Of a DNA stretch of 64,000 nucleotides, positions 1 to 9,539 are shown piece after piece. The DNA comes from Amycolatopsis orientalis DSM 40040 = KCTC 9412. GTDB taxonomy: Bacteria; Actinomycetota; Actinomycetes; Mycobacteriales; Pseudonocardiaceae. Position numbers and translations under genes: made by a program. Within the stretch, counting starts at the first letter, position 1; every line of letters begins with the position of its first letter. The notes beneath the pieces are model-generated. The model was not told where the DNA came from. It saw only the letters and a program-made list of their open reading frames with translations, and made no database searches. Where the stretch lies: positions 248,001 to 312,000 of the forward strand of contig NZ_ASJB01000028.1 in the NCBI RefSeq assembly GCF_000478275.1, read 5' to 3'.

Positions 1-1407
1 GCCGCCCGGCGTGGTCGCGCCCGGCTGCCCCGGGGTGGCATTGGTCGTCCCCCCGGGGACCGCGGCGGTGCTCGAACTGCTGCTGGTCGACGTACTACTC
101 GAAACCGCACTGCTGGTGGCGGTCGTACTCGAAGATGTCCTGCTCGAAGTGGTGCTCGTCTGACCGGACGAAGTGGTCGTGGTCGGACTGCTGCTCGTCG
201 GGCTCGACGAAGTGGTCGTGGTGCTGCTGGACGTGGCACTGCTGCTGGTCGTCGTCGAGCTGCTGGTAGTCGTCGAACTGCTGGTCGGGCTGGTGGAACT
301 GGACGAAGACGATGAAGAAGACGAAGAGGTCGAGCTGCTCGGCGTCGTGGTCGGCGCGGTCCCGCATTCGGGCAGGTCGCCGGTGAACGGATAGGCGTGG
401 AACTCCTGCCCGCCACCACCGGTCGCCTCCGATGTGTGCACCAGCGAGCCCGTGGTGAAGAAGCGGCCGTTCATCCCGGACGCGGTGACCGTCGCGGTGC
501 TCCCCGGCTCGCCGATCAGCACACTTCCCTGGAACTGGGCACCGCCCGCGATCTTGACCTTGGTGGCGTCCGGGAAGTTCCACAGGAGCCGTTCGCGCAG
601 TTTGTTCAGCGGGTCCTGGTCGCCGAGGTCGCCGGTGTAGGTGTTGATCGTCCGGGTGGCGCCCACCATGTTGACCAGGATCGTCGCCCCGGCCGGGATG
701 CCCTGGAACTCGATTCCCTGCATGCCGCCGTTGCGGGCGGTCAGGTCGAAGTCCACGGTGAACACCTGCAGCGCGGACTTCCCGTCCCCGGTGAACAGGG
801 TGCGGAATCCCTCGTTGACCGCCGTGCCGGTCGTGGGCCGCGGGGTGGCGTTCTCCCGTGCGTAACACTGGCTCGCCACCCGGAGATCCTCACGCAGGCT
901 CAGATAGGGCTTCGCCGCGTCGGGATCCTTCTTGAGCGTGCCGATCACCGTCCCGGTGGCGGTTCCCGCGTGCCGGACGACCCCGCCCTCGGCGAGCAGC
1001 CGCTGCTCCGCCGCGATGCTCACGTCCCCGCCGGTGGTCAGGAAGTCCGCGCCGTCCGGCGGCGGGACCCGCGAACCGACGCCGGCGACACCGACGTTGT
1101 ACACAGAGGACGCACCGGCTCGTTTCGCCATGTCGAAATCACCGAGGACGACGACGCGTCCTTCGGCTTCCGCCGCCGCTTCGCGTACCTGGAATTCGCC
1201 GCCGACAAAGACATTGATGCCGTTGTCCCGGCCCGCGTAGTCCTGGTTGTTCACCGGCGGGTATTTGTCCGGGCAGGCCGGGCCGACACACGGCCCGAGT
1301 CCACCCGGTAAGGGAGCGGCGACCGCTCCATCGGTGACCACCAGGGCCGCCACGCACACCGCCGCGGCGGCACCGGCCGAAATCGAGGCGAACCGCCTTG
1401 CACGCAT
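1..1407 (-). CDS. Choice-of-anchor A family secreted protein, 3' end missing
   Basis: Secreted, probably wall-associated protein; 469 codons are visible without a stop, so the carboxy end lies outside the window. Residues 1-31 look like a signal peptide ([12 protein letters not shown], then an Ala/Val-rich stretch). The globular part, about 35-345, has the hallmarks of the choice-of-anchor A family: [19 protein letters not shown] and [15 protein letters not shown]. From about residue 353 to 445 it becomes an almost uninterrupted Ser/Thr tract, then a Pro/Gly/Thr stretch, which I read as a stalk leading to an unseen anchor. The low-complexity DNA creates open but meaningless frames on the other strand. 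The start is the ATG preceding the signal peptide. The molecular role of this family is not known. Confidence 0.85.
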   Translation of the reverse strand, partial: MRARRFASISAGAAAAVCVAALVVTDGAVAAPLPGGLGPCVGPACPDKYPPVNNQDYAGRDNGINVFVGGEFQVREAAAEAEGRVVVLGDFDMAKRAGASSVYNVGVAGVGSRVPPPDGADFLTTGGDVSIAAEQRLLAEGGVVRHAGTATGTVIGTLKKDPDAAKPYLSLREDLRVASQCYARENATPRPTTGTAVNEGFRTLFTGDGKSALQVFTVDFDLTARNGGMQGIEFQGIPAGATILVNMVGATRTINTYTGDLGDQDPLNKLRERLLWNFPDATKVKIAGGAQFQGSVLIGEPGSTATVTASGMNGRFFTTGSLVHTSEATGGGGQEFHAYPFTGDLPECGTAPTTTPSSSTSSSSSSSSSSSTSPTSSSTTTSSSTTTSSSATSSSTTTTSSSPTSSSPTTTTSSGQTSTTSSRTSSSTTATSSAVSSSTSTSSSSSTAAVPGGTTNATPGQPGATTPGG

Positions 1408-1534
1408 GGGGCGATTCTTGTGCCCACCGGAGCGCCGGACACAATCGAAATCCCGAAATACCCCCGACCGGGCGAGGCGGGTAACCCACCCCCGATCGTG
1501 GTCGTCCAGCGTTGTCCAGAGAAGGAAATTCCTG

Positions 1535-2524
1535 GTGGAACGCGGAAACCCTAGAGTCGGTCCGGTGCAGACCGAAGTGGACAGGCGCATCGGTTCGGTG
1601 GAAGTGCTCGCGGGCCTTCTCGTTGTCGTTCTGCTCGTCCGAGGTCCGCTCGATGACGTTCTCAGGACGCCGATCGTGCAGACCTGGACCACGGTCTTCG
1701 TTTCGGTCGTGCTCCAGGCCGTTCCCTTCCTCGTCTTCGGTGTGACCCTTTCCGCCGCGATCGCGGTCTTCGTCCCGCGGGAATTCTTCGCGAAGGCCCT
1801 TCCGGAACATCCCGCCCTCGCGGTCCCGGCCGCCGCGGCGACCGGAATGGTGCTGCCGGGCTGCGAATGCGGTTCGGTCCCGGTCGCCGGCGCCCTGGTG
1901 CGCAAGGGGATCACGCCCGCCGCGGCGCTGGCGTTCCTGCTCGCCGCCCCGGCCCTCAACCCGGTCGTGCTGGCCGCCACGGCGATCGCCTTCCCGGATC
2001 GGCCGTCGATGGTCTTCGCCAGGGCGGCGGCGGGCCTCGCCGCCTCGGTCCTCATGGGCTGGCTGTGGCTCGCCCTCAGCCGCACCGAATGGATCAAGCT
2101 GCCCGAGCACTCCCCCGGCGACCCGCGGTGGCGGGCGTTCACCGGCGCGGCGGGGCACGATCTGGTGCACGCGGGCGGGTTCCTGGTCGTCGGCGCCCTG
2201 GCGGCCGCGACGCTCAACGTCCTGATCCCCGGCCGCTGGCTCCAGGCGGTCGCGGACGACCCGGTCCTCAGCGTCCTCGCGCTCGCCGTGCTCGCGGTCC
2301 TGCTGTCGATCTGCTCCGAGGCGGACGCCTTCGTGGCGGCGTCGCTGACCCAGTTCTCCCTCACCGCCCGCCTGGCGTTCCTGGTGGTCGGACCGATGGT
2401 CGACCTGAAACTGTTCGCCATGCAGGCCGGAACCTTCGGCAGGCGGTTCGCCGTCCGGTTCGCCCCGGCCACTTTCGTCGTCGCGCTCGGCTGCGCGGCC
2501 GTCACCGGCACGGTGCTCTGGTGA
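1535..2524 (+). CDS. ArsP/DUF318-type permease
   Basis: Integral membrane permease of the DUF318 (ArsP_1) family, 329 residues with about eight hydrophobic segments. The family signature is visible as [15 protein letters not shown] followed by [13 protein letters not shown]; members export arsenicals or are of unknown substrate. The frame stays open further upstream, but the GTG at 1535 is preceded by AGAAGGA with 8 nt spacing, and the protein then begins just before its first hydrophobic segment; a second GTG at 1565 is possible. The gene overlaps the next one by four bases (GTGA), and the pair (permease plus TIGR03943 partner) is a conserved two-gene unit in Gram-positive bacteria. The substrate is not determinable here. 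Confidence 0.85.
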   Translation: MERGNPRVGPVQTEVDRRIGSVEVLAGLLVVVLLVRGPLDDVLRTPIVQTWTTVFVSVVLQAVPFLVFGVTLSAAIAVFVPREFFAKALPEHPALAVPAAAATGMVLPGCECGSVPVAGALVRKGITPAAALAFLLAAPALNPVVLAATAIAFPDRPSMVFARAAAGLAASVLMGWLWLALSRTEWIKLPEHSPGDPRWRAFTGAAGHDLVHAGGFLVVGALAAATLNVLIPGRWLQAVADDPVLSVLALAVLAVLLSICSEADAFVAASLTQFSLTARLAFLVVGPMVDLKLFAMQAGTFGRRFAVRFAPATFVVALGCAAVTGTVLW

Positions 2525-3168
2525 ACCGCACCGCGGCGACCGTCGTCCTGCTCCTGCTGGGCGTGGCCGTGGTCAAGGTCTGCCTGACCGGCCACTACCT
2601 GCGTTACGTCAAGGAAGGGCTGTGGCCGTTCCTGCTCGCCTCGGGCGTCCTCGTACTGGTGCTGGCGGCCACGAACCGCCACCGGCATCCGAAGGTGGCC
2701 TGGCTGCTGCCGCTCCCGGTGCTGGCACTGCTGCTGGTCGCCCCGCAACCCCTCGGCAGTTACGCGGCGGGCAACGCGGGCACGGCGCTGACCCGGTCCG
2801 ACGAGTACCCGCCGCTGCCCGACGGCGACCCGGTGAAGGTGACCGTCCTGGACTACGCCTCGCGCGCGGTGTTCGACGAGGGCCGTTCCCTCGGTGCGCG
2901 GCGGGTGGTGCTCACGGGTTTCACCGCCACCGGCCCGGACGGCGCGGCTCTGCTGGTCCGGATGATCCTGACCTGCTGCGCCGCCGACGGGCGGCCGGTG
3001 AAGATCGTCCTGGACGGCCGCGTCCCGGCCGAACCCGACACCTGGATCGAGGTCACCGGCACCTTCCGGCCGGGTTCCGTGGTGGACGCCGTCAACGGCG
3101 AACGCATCCCGTACCTCAAGGTCGAAGCCGTCACGCCGGTGGCCGCGCCCGAACGCCCCTACGAATAG
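2521..3168 (+). CDS. TIGR03943-type permease partner protein
   Basis: Protein of 215 residues with two to three hydrophobic segments in the first 80 residues ([46 protein letters not shown]), then a soluble region ending in a compact domain with CCAADG, VEVTGTF-like and PYLKVEAV elements. This matches the family always paired with DUF318 permeases. Its GTG start shares the GTGA with the permease stop, so the two are translationally coupled. The 3' end overlaps the convergent XRE gene by 38 bp, leaving no room for a conventional terminator. Confidence 0.8.
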   Translation: MNRTAATVVLLLLGVAVVKVCLTGHYLRYVKEGLWPFLLASGVLVLVLAATNRHRHPKVAWLLPLPVLALLLVAPQPLGSYAAGNAGTALTRSDEYPPLPDGDPVKVTVLDYASRAVFDEGRSLGARRVVLTGFTATGPDGAALLVRMILTCCAADGRPVKIVLDGRVPAEPDTWIEVTGTFRPGSVVDAVNGERIPYLKVEAVTPVAAPERPYE

Positions 3169-4072
3169 GCCAGCTCCACTGGATCCCGTACTGGCCGGGC
3201 TGCGGGTCGAGGGTGATGAACTGGAACGTACTGGTGTCATGGTCGAACGTCGCCTCGCAGCGCTCCTCGGGTGGCTGCGAACCGCGCGGCCGGAAGAACC
3301 CGGCACACCGCTCCGGCAGGCGCCCCGGATCGAAGGTGACCTGCACCGCGACATCGCGGGCCGGCCGGTAGAGCGCGATCTGCACGTGCTTCTTGGCCTG
3401 ACCCGGCGGGAAACGCACCCCGAATTCCACGACGGCGAGTTCTCCCGCGGCCAGTGTGCGGTCGAGGGCGAATTCGAAGACGCACGTCGACGACGGGACG
3501 TCCGCGCGGAACCGTGCCGGACGGCAGCCTTCGGTGAACAGCACCACGGGCGGCCGCGTGATACTGCTGCACCGGTTCACGAACACGAAGCGCGAGGTGC
3601 CGTCGTGATCGGCGCGGATCAGCCGCCGGACCCGGATCGATTCCTGATGCCCGTCACCGTCGACGCGGTAGGAAAGGAATTGCGAGAGCCGGTGCGGGGT
3701 GTCCAGCTCGTCCGGGGTCACCTCCATTTTGGCCAGTGCGCGCGCCACCTCCTCGGGCCGCCGCCAAACCTGGTCGTAGGGCAGGGCCGCGCCGCCACGA
3801 AGGGTCCAGCGGCCGCGGGGCCGCCGGGGACCGAGCAATCCGGTCAGGGTTTCCGGCCGCTGGCCGAGAATGGTTTCCAGCGCGGTGAGCGCGGCGAGTG
3901 AACTGGCCCGTTCCGGCCGGTTTTCGCCATTCTGCCAATAACTCAGCGCGCTGACGCTCACCGGTGTCTCCTGGTCGCGCAATCGGCGGCTGATCTCGTT
4001 GAGACTCAGCCCGCTGCGTTCGATCGCGGCGCGCAGGGCGGCGCCGAATTCCGCCGGAGCGAGACTCGTCAT
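3131..4072 (-). CDS. XRE-family transcriptional regulator
   Basis: Regulator of 313 residues. An N-terminal helix-turn-helix of the XRE/Cro type lies at about 5-70 ([20 protein letters not shown], then [18 protein letters not shown]). The C-terminal part, about 110-310, is a beta-rich domain that I cannot assign; similar proteins are common in Amycolatopsis-like genomes. The ATG at 4072 is chosen because it sits directly before the HTH; the frame is open further upstream but that portion has no domain. It is divergent from the phosphatase operon and could regulate it, which is an inference from arrangement only. Confidence 0.7.
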   Translation of the reverse strand: MTSLAPAEFGAALRAAIERSGLSLNEISRRLRDQETPVSVSALSYWQNGENRPERASSLAALTALETILGQRPETLTGLLGPRRPRGRWTLRGGAALPYDQVWRRPEEVARALAKMEVTPDELDTPHRLSQFLSYRVDGDGHQESIRVRRLIRADHDGTSRFVFVNRCSSITRPPVVLFTEGCRPARFRADVPSSTCVFEFALDRTLAAGELAVVEFGVRFPPGQAKKHVQIALYRPARDVAVQVTFDPGRLPERCAGFFRPRGSQPPEERCEATFDHDTSTFQFITLDPQPGQYGIQWSWPIRRGVRARPPA

Positions 4073-4161
4073 GAAGGCGCAGCGTACCGTCCGCAACGCC
4101 CGACTTTCGTCGGTGAACCGGGCCTCGTTCAGAGTTATCCAGCGTCCCTCGCGACTTTTCG

Positions 4162-4189
4162 TTGACCCTCCCCCGGCCGTGATTAGGGT
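4162..4189 (+). promoter_or_regulatory. Candidate promoter of the phosphatase-kinase operon
   Basis: TTGACC at 4162-4167 and TAGGGT at 4184-4189 are separated by 16 bp in the 172-bp divergent region between the XRE regulator and the metallophosphatase. This resembles an actinobacterial housekeeping promoter. It lies 55 bp before the ATG at 4245, which has a GAAGAGGG ribosome binding site. The assignment is by eye only. Confidence 0.35.
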
Positions 4190-4244
4190 CGAAATCGAAT
4201 TCCGAATCGCACCTCCTCCCGTCAATGACCGAAGAGGGTTCCCC

Positions 4245-6374
4245 ATGCGTTCAACGACAAGACGATGGCGCCGCCGGACGCTCGCCGTCGCGACCTCCAC
4301 CCTGGCGGCCGGGGCCTTCCTGGTCGCCGCGGACCCCCAGGCGGGCGGGACCCCGCCGCCCGCCGTACCCGCGCTGGCCGACGAGGTCCCGCAACTGACC
4401 GAAACGGGCGTCACCGCCGGTCCCTCCTCGGTGTCCGCCGGCGGCACCTCCACCATGGCCGCGTCCGCCCGGTCGGTCTGCGCCTCCGGCGCACAGTGGC
4501 TCCGCGTGCGGTTCACCGAACTTTCCCTACGCGGCAACGATTCGGTGACGCTCACCGGCAGTAGGGCCGGTTCGTTCACGCTCACCGCGCGGCATTGGCC
4601 CGGCAAGGCGTTCCACACCCGCGCCTTCGAAGGCGACTGTGTCCGGGTCTCGGCCGCCCTCGCCGATCCCGCCAGCCGCTTCGTCATCGACGCCTACCAG
4701 GCGGGCGACCGGCCGCTCGCCGCGGCGACCACGACCGTCGCCGCGGTCGGCGACGTCTGCGGATCCTCGTGCAACCAGACCGCGCCGCTGGTCAAGAACA
4801 TGAACCCGCAGGCGCTGATCCTGGCCGGGGACAACGCCTACAGCTCCGGCACGCTGACCGAGTACAAGAACAACTACGACCCGAACTACGGCCAGTTCAA
4901 GGCGATCACCTACCCGACGCCCGGCAACCACGAATACAACACCTCGGGCGCCTCCGGGTACTTCGACTACTTCGGCGCGCGAGCCGGTGAACGCGGCAAG
5001 GGCTATTACAGCTTCGACGTCGGTGACTGGCATTTCGTCGCGCTCAACTCCAACATCACCCGCACCGCCGGATCGGCGCAGGTGACCTGGCTGAAGAACG
5101 ATCTCGCGGCGAGCACCAAACCCTGCACGGCCGCGTTCTTCCACCACCCGCGGTTCAGCCGCGGCACCCACGGCGACGATTCGTCGGTGACGCCGTTCTT
5201 CCAGACGCTCTACGACGCGAAGGCGGACCTGGTCATCGTCGGCCACGACCACAACTACCAGCGGTACGCGCCGTCGCGGCCGGACGGCACCCGCGACGAC
5301 GTGAACGGCGTCCGTGAGGTGCTGATCGGCACCGGCGGCCGGGGTTACTACAACTTCGACCAGTCTTCGGCCGCCGTGCAGGAAGCGGGCAACACCAACA
5401 CCTTCGGCGTCGGCAAGCTGACGCTGACCGCAACCGACTACCGCAGCGACTTCGTGCCCGTCTCGGGCCGCACCTTCACCGACACGGCGACCGGGAAATG
5501 CAAGAAGGGCGTCTCCTCCCCCGGTTTCTCGGTCGGCGCCGACCCGGCGTCGGTCTCGGTGAAACCGGGCGGGACGGCGTCGGTGACGGTGACCGTCGGC
5601 AGCACGGGCGGTTTCTCCTCGGCCACCGCGCTTTCGGTGTCGGGCCTGCCTTCGGGCGTGACCGGGACGATCTCCCCGTCGACGGTCACGCCGCCCGCCA
5701 ACGGCAGTGCGACGGCGACGCTGACCCTGTCCGCGTCGGAGGCCGCGGCCGGTACGGCGACCGCGACGATCACCGGGTCCTCCGGTTCGGCCACCCACAC
5801 CGCTGCTCTCTCGGTGAGTGTGGGCGCGGCGGGTGGTGAAGCCTTCGCCGACGACTTCGAGACCGACAAGGGCTGGCGGCTCGACGCGGCCGGATCCGAC
5901 ACCGCCACCGCGGGCCGGTGGGAACGCGGCGATCCCGAGCAGACCACATCGACCTACAGCAACCAGGTCAAACAGCGCGGCGACACCACCAGCGGCGCGA
6001 ACTGCCTGGTCACCGGGCGGCTGGCCGGGTCGGAATACGGCGTCAACGACCTCGACGGCGGTGTCTCGTCGATGACCTCGCCGCTGTTCACCGTTCCCGC
6101 GGGCGGGAAGCTGACCTTCTCCTACACCTTCGCGCACGGGGACAACGCGACCTCCGCCGACTACCTGCGGGTCCGCGTACTCGACGGCACGACGCCGACG
6201 ACGGTGTTCGAGAAGACCGGCTCGGCCACCGAGGTCGCGGGCGTCTGGCAGACCGCGACGGCCGATCTGTCGTCGTTCGCCGGGCGCGGTGTCCGGCTGC
6301 TGGTCGAGGCCGCCGACGCGAGCACCGCGTCGCTGTGGGAATCCGCGGTCGACGACATCCGTGTCACCGCGTAG
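4245..6374 (+). CDS. Secreted metallophosphatase with C-terminal beta domains
   Basis: Exported calcineurin-like metallophosphoesterase of 709 residues. A twin-arginine-like signal (RRWRRRTLAVATSTLAAGAF) occupies the first 40 residues. The metal-binding motifs are in order: GDVCGSS, LAGDNAYSSG, PGNHEY, FFHHPRFSRG and VGHDHNYQRY, all within about residues 165-345. A linker near 425 leads to an immunoglobulin-like domain (DPASVSVKPGGTASVTV), and the last 180 residues form a carbohydrate-binding-like jelly-roll beginning FADDFETDKGWRLD. Secreted purple-acid-type phosphatases release phosphate from organic esters; the substrate here is unknown. The start has a GAAGAGGG site seven bases upstream. 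An MFS gene follows after 14 bp. Confidence 0.88.
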   Translation: MRSTTRRWRRRTLAVATSTLAAGAFLVAADPQAGGTPPPAVPALADEVPQLTETGVTAGPSSVSAGGTSTMAASARSVCASGAQWLRVRFTELSLRGNDSVTLTGSRAGSFTLTARHWPGKAFHTRAFEGDCVRVSAALADPASRFVIDAYQAGDRPLAAATTTVAAVGDVCGSSCNQTAPLVKNMNPQALILAGDNAYSSGTLTEYKNNYDPNYGQFKAITYPTPGNHEYNTSGASGYFDYFGARAGERGKGYYSFDVGDWHFVALNSNITRTAGSAQVTWLKNDLAASTKPCTAAFFHHPRFSRGTHGDDSSVTPFFQTLYDAKADLVIVGHDHNYQRYAPSRPDGTRDDVNGVREVLIGTGGRGYYNFDQSSAAVQEAGNTNTFGVGKLTLTATDYRSDFVPVSGRTFTDTATGKCKKGVSSPGFSVGADPASVSVKPGGTASVTVTVGSTGGFSSATALSVSGLPSGVTGTISPSTVTPPANGSATATLTLSASEAAAGTATATITGSSGSATHTAALSVSVGAAGGEAFADDFETDKGWRLDAAGSDTATAGRWERGDPEQTTSTYSNQVKQRGDTTSGANCLVTGRLAGSEYGVNDLDGGVSSMTSPLFTVPAGGKLTFSYTFAHGDNATSADYLRVRVLDGTTPTTVFEKTGSATEVAGVWQTATADLSSFAGRGVRLLVEAADASTASLWESAVDDIRVTA

Positions 6375-6388
6375 CCCGGAAGGCCGCC

Positions 6389-7603
6389 ATGTACGTCTCC
6401 ACCGTCCGCTCCGCCGATCCCGCCCGGCCCGCCGGGCGGGCGAAACACCCGGTGCCCGCCACCGTCCTCGGGCTGGGCGTGGTCAGCCTGATCACGGACC
6501 TGTCCGCCGAGATGGTCACGGCCGTGCTTCCCCTGTACCTCGTCTACGGGCTCGGCGTCGGTTACCTGCAACTCGGGGCGATCGACGGGCTCTACACCGG
6601 CGCGACGGCGCTCTTGCGGCTGGCGGGCGGCTACTTCGCCGACCGTCTCGGCAGGCCGAAGGCGGTCGCCCTGGTGGGCTACGGCGTGTCGGCGGCGACG
6701 AAACTCGCGTTCCCGGCGGCCGGGTCCTCGCTCGGCGCGATCGGCCTGGTGATCGGGGCCGATCGCGCGGGCAAGGGCATCCGGACCGCGCCGCGGGACG
6801 CGATGATCACCCTCGCCACCCCCGCCGCCGGTCTCGGCCGCGCGTTCGGCGTGCATCGCGCGATGGACACCGCGGGCGCGCTGCTCGGGCCGCTCGTCGC
6901 GTTCGGCCTGCTGACCGTGCTCGCCGGCGACTATCCGGCGGTGTTCGGGGTGAGCTTCTGCCTGGCCGTGATCGCGGTGATCGTGCTGGCGGTGTTCGTC
7001 CGTGCCCCCGCCGGGGCCGTCGAGCGCTCGCGAGTGCGGCTGCGGGCGGGATTCGCCCTCGTGCGGCGGCCCGGGCTGCGCGGAACCTGCCTGGCCGCGG
7101 CCCTTCTCGGTGTCTGCACCGTCGGCGACATGTTCCTCTTCGTGGGCGTGCAGCGGTCCGCGGGGCTGCCGCCGGGCGCGCTTCCCCTGCTGCCCTTGGC
7201 GACGGCGCTGGCGTTCATGGCGCTGGCGTCCCCGATCGGACGGCTCGCCGACCGCGTCGGACGCTGGAAGGTGTTCCTCGCGGGCCACGTCGTCCTCCTC
7301 GCCGCCTATGCCGTCCTGGCGGTCTCCGTGAGCGGATGGCCGGTCGCGGCGGTCGTCCTGGCGGCGCACGGCGTGTTCTACGCGTGCACCGACGGCGTCC
7401 TGATGGCGCACGCGTCACCGCTGGTGCCGGAGTCCTTGCGCGCCACCGGTCTCGCTTTCGTCCAAACAGGACAGTCGGTGGCCAGGGCGGCGGGCGCGGT
7501 GCTGTTCGGCGCGCTGGCGGCCGGGACGGCGTTGCGGCCCGCGTTCGCGGTCTTCGCCGTCGTGCTGCTGGTGTCGGTGCTGGCCGGAACGAGGGTGAAA
7601 TGA
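6389..7603 (+). CDS. MFS transporter
   Basis: Twelve-segment major facilitator of 404 residues. The loop 2-3 signature is GGYFADRLGRPKAV and its pseudo-repeat in the second half is GRLADRVGRWKVFL. Loop 4-5 contains KGIRTAPRDAMI, as in the subgroup annotated as uncharacterised MFS exporters. It starts 14 bp after the phosphatase stop and overlaps the next gene by ATGA, so it is co-transcribed. The substrate cannot be read from the sequence. Confidence 0.85.
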   Translation: MYVSTVRSADPARPAGRAKHPVPATVLGLGVVSLITDLSAEMVTAVLPLYLVYGLGVGYLQLGAIDGLYTGATALLRLAGGYFADRLGRPKAVALVGYGVSAATKLAFPAAGSSLGAIGLVIGADRAGKGIRTAPRDAMITLATPAAGLGRAFGVHRAMDTAGALLGPLVAFGLLTVLAGDYPAVFGVSFCLAVIAVIVLAVFVRAPAGAVERSRVRLRAGFALVRRPGLRGTCLAAALLGVCTVGDMFLFVGVQRSAGLPPGALPLLPLATALAFMALASPIGRLADRVGRWKVFLAGHVVLLAAYAVLAVSVSGWPVAAVVLAAHGVFYACTDGVLMAHASPLVPESLRATGLAFVQTGQSVARAAGAVLFGALAAGTALRPAFAVFAVVLLVSVLAGTRVK

Positions 7604-8505
7604 TCGCGAGGCGGACACTGGCGGGTATCGCGGCGATCGTGGTCACGGTGGTGGCCGGGGCGGTCTTCGTCGGGCTGCGCACCGGCGACGCGGTGGCGGA
7701 ACAGAGGCTGGACCTCGCCCACGGCGGCCTGCTGTACGTGGACGACGCGGGCCGGGTACGGCAGGACGACCGTGTCGGCCCGTCCTGTCAGCGGGTCGAC
7801 GTCGCCGCGGGTGTGCTGGCCTGCCTGCGTGCCACGGCGGTGCCCGACCAGGCCGAACTGGTGGTCACGAAACCGGGGGCCGAACCGCGGCGGATCTCCG
7901 AATGGGGCATGCCGTCGCGGGTCCGGGTCTCGCCGTCCGGCCGTCTCGTGGGCTGGACGGTGTTCCGCTCCGGTGACTCCTATCTCGGCGGGGTGGGCAC
8001 GTTCTCCACCACGGCCGGGATCTTCGACCTGGACACCGGCAGCCACTACGGCTCCCTGGAGGATTTCGCCCTCATCATGGACGGAAAGCCTTACCCCGCC
8101 AAGGATCTGAACTACTGGGGAGTGACCTTCGCCAGGGACGACCTGACGTTCTACGCCACCGTCAGGTCGGCGGGCGGGACCTGGCTGGTGCGAGGTGATC
8201 TGCGCGCCCGCACGCTGACCACGCTGCGGCGCAACGTCGAATGCCCGTCGCTGTCACCGGACGGCACCCGCGTCGCCTACAAGTTCCGCGACGGCGATCG
8301 CTGGCGGCTGCACGTGCTCTCCCTCGCGGACGACCGGGACGTCCCGCTCGCCGACCCCGCCCATCTCGACGACCAGCCGCAGTGGCTGGACGACAGGACC
8401 GTCGCCTACGGCCGGGACAAGGCGATCTACGCGGTGCCCGCCGACGGGACCGGCGCGCCCACGCTCCTCCGCGCGGCCGCCTCCTCACCGGCGGTGGTGC
8501 GGTGA
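7600..8505 (+). CDS. TolB/PD40-like beta-propeller protein, membrane-anchored
   Basis: Protein of 301 residues with an N-terminal signal or anchor (RTLAGIAAIVVTVVAGAVFV) followed by an extracytoplasmic domain. WD40-like PD40 repeats are visible, for example VRVSPSGRLVGWTVF and PSLSPDGTRVAYKFRDG, each followed by short beta segments, so a six-bladed propeller is likely. It is coupled to the MFS gene by ATGA and to the next gene by GTGA. Such propellers often act as sensory or binding partners; a sensory link with the downstream kinases is an inference. Confidence 0.65.
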   Translation: MIARRTLAGIAAIVVTVVAGAVFVGLRTGDAVAEQRLDLAHGGLLYVDDAGRVRQDDRVGPSCQRVDVAAGVLACLRATAVPDQAELVVTKPGAEPRRISEWGMPSRVRVSPSGRLVGWTVFRSGDSYLGGVGTFSTTAGIFDLDTGSHYGSLEDFALIMDGKPYPAKDLNYWGVTFARDDLTFYATVRSAGGTWLVRGDLRARTLTTLRRNVECPSLSPDGTRVAYKFRDGDRWRLHVLSLADDRDVPLADPAHLDDQPQWLDDRTVAYGRDKAIYAVPADGTGAPTLLRAAASSPAVVR

Positions 8506-9530
8506 TCCCGCGCGACTGCACACCGCTCGGCCTGGCGCTGGCGGTGCTGGCGGCCGTCGCGGTCGTGGTCCTGCCCGGACAGTCCCCCACCCCCGCCTCT
8601 CCGGCCGTCCCGTCGCTCACCGACGTCTGGCCGGGGGCGCGGATCACCGAGCATGCCGTCTCCGGAGCGCCTTACACGCCGTTGGCGTACCTCGATTCCG
8701 CCGTCTCCGCCGGTGTCACGCGAGCGAGCGACTCGATCCGGCTGACGGTGGGAGATCGCGTGCTCCGCGAGGTCCCGTCGTCGGGTTCACCCCGGTTCGT
8801 CGTCGCCACCGCGCCGGACGCGCTGGTGTGGCTCGAACTGTCCGACATCGCCGGCACCGGCTCACTGTGGCGCGCCGGGCCACGCGGCGAGAACCCCGTC
8901 CTCGTCACCGCCGACACCGGGCGGGTCGTGCTCCTGGACTCCCAGTACGACCTCGTCGTGCACGACGGGCAGGCCGGGTGGGTGGCCACGCGGGGTGACG
9001 CCACCGAGGTGCGGACGGTGGCGTTGTCCGGCGGCCCGGTGACCGCCACGCCGCTGCCCGGCGACTTCGCGCTGACCGCGTGGCCGTTCGCGACGTCGGC
9101 GGCGGTCGAGCAGGCCGGACCTTCGGACCTCGTGGACGTCCGCGACGGCCGGGTCACGAAGGTCGGCGGGCAGAGCGCCGAACTGGTCGACTGCACACCG
9201 TCCTGGTGCCGGGTCCAGGTACTGCGCCAGAGCGGGACAGCGCGCTTCGACCTGATGAGACCCGACGGCTCCGAGCGCAGGCGGGTCGGCGGGAAGGGGA
9301 TCCGGCCGGCGTTCGGCGACGTCGTCGTGCTCGACCGGTTCGCCGTCGTGGTCGACGACGACCGCGGCGCGCTCGTCCTCTACGACACCGCCACCGGGCG
9401 GACGGCGGACCTGGCGGCGGAGTTCGGCACCGTGCTGGCGCGGGGGCCGTTCGTCTGGTGGTCGGCGGGCGGGAACGAGGCGCTGACCTGGCGGGTGCTG
9501 GACCTGCGCACACTTGAGGCATCTGCTTGA
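8502..9530 (+). CDS. Membrane-anchored beta-propeller-like protein of unknown function
   Basis: Protein of 342 residues with one N-terminal hydrophobic segment (TPLGLALAVLAAVAVVVLPG) and a beta-rich exported domain without a family I recognise. It contains a CTPSWCRV pair of cysteines near residue 230 that may form a disulfide. Its position between the PD40 protein (GTGA overlap) and the histidine kinase (9-bp gap) suggests a shared extracytoplasmic function. It may be a diverged paralogue of the preceding propeller. Confidence 0.55.
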   Translation: MIPRDCTPLGLALAVLAAVAVVVLPGQSPTPASPAVPSLTDVWPGARITEHAVSGAPYTPLAYLDSAVSAGVTRASDSIRLTVGDRVLREVPSSGSPRFVVATAPDALVWLELSDIAGTGSLWRAGPRGENPVLVTADTGRVVLLDSQYDLVVHDGQAGWVATRGDATEVRTVALSGGPVTATPLPGDFALTAWPFATSAAVEQAGPSDLVDVRDGRVTKVGGQSAELVDCTPSWCRVQVLRQSGTARFDLMRPDGSERRRVGGKGIRPAFGDVVVLDRFAVVVDDDRGALVLYDTATGRTADLAAEFGTVLARGPFVWWSAGGNEALTWRVLDLRTLEASA

Positions 9531-9539
9531 CTGCTGCCC

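Noticed and set aside
173..394. Open plus-strand frame encoding a Val/Leu/Glu-rich peptide
   Set aside because: It is the antisense of the Ser/Thr tract of the choice-of-anchor gene; composition alone explains it.
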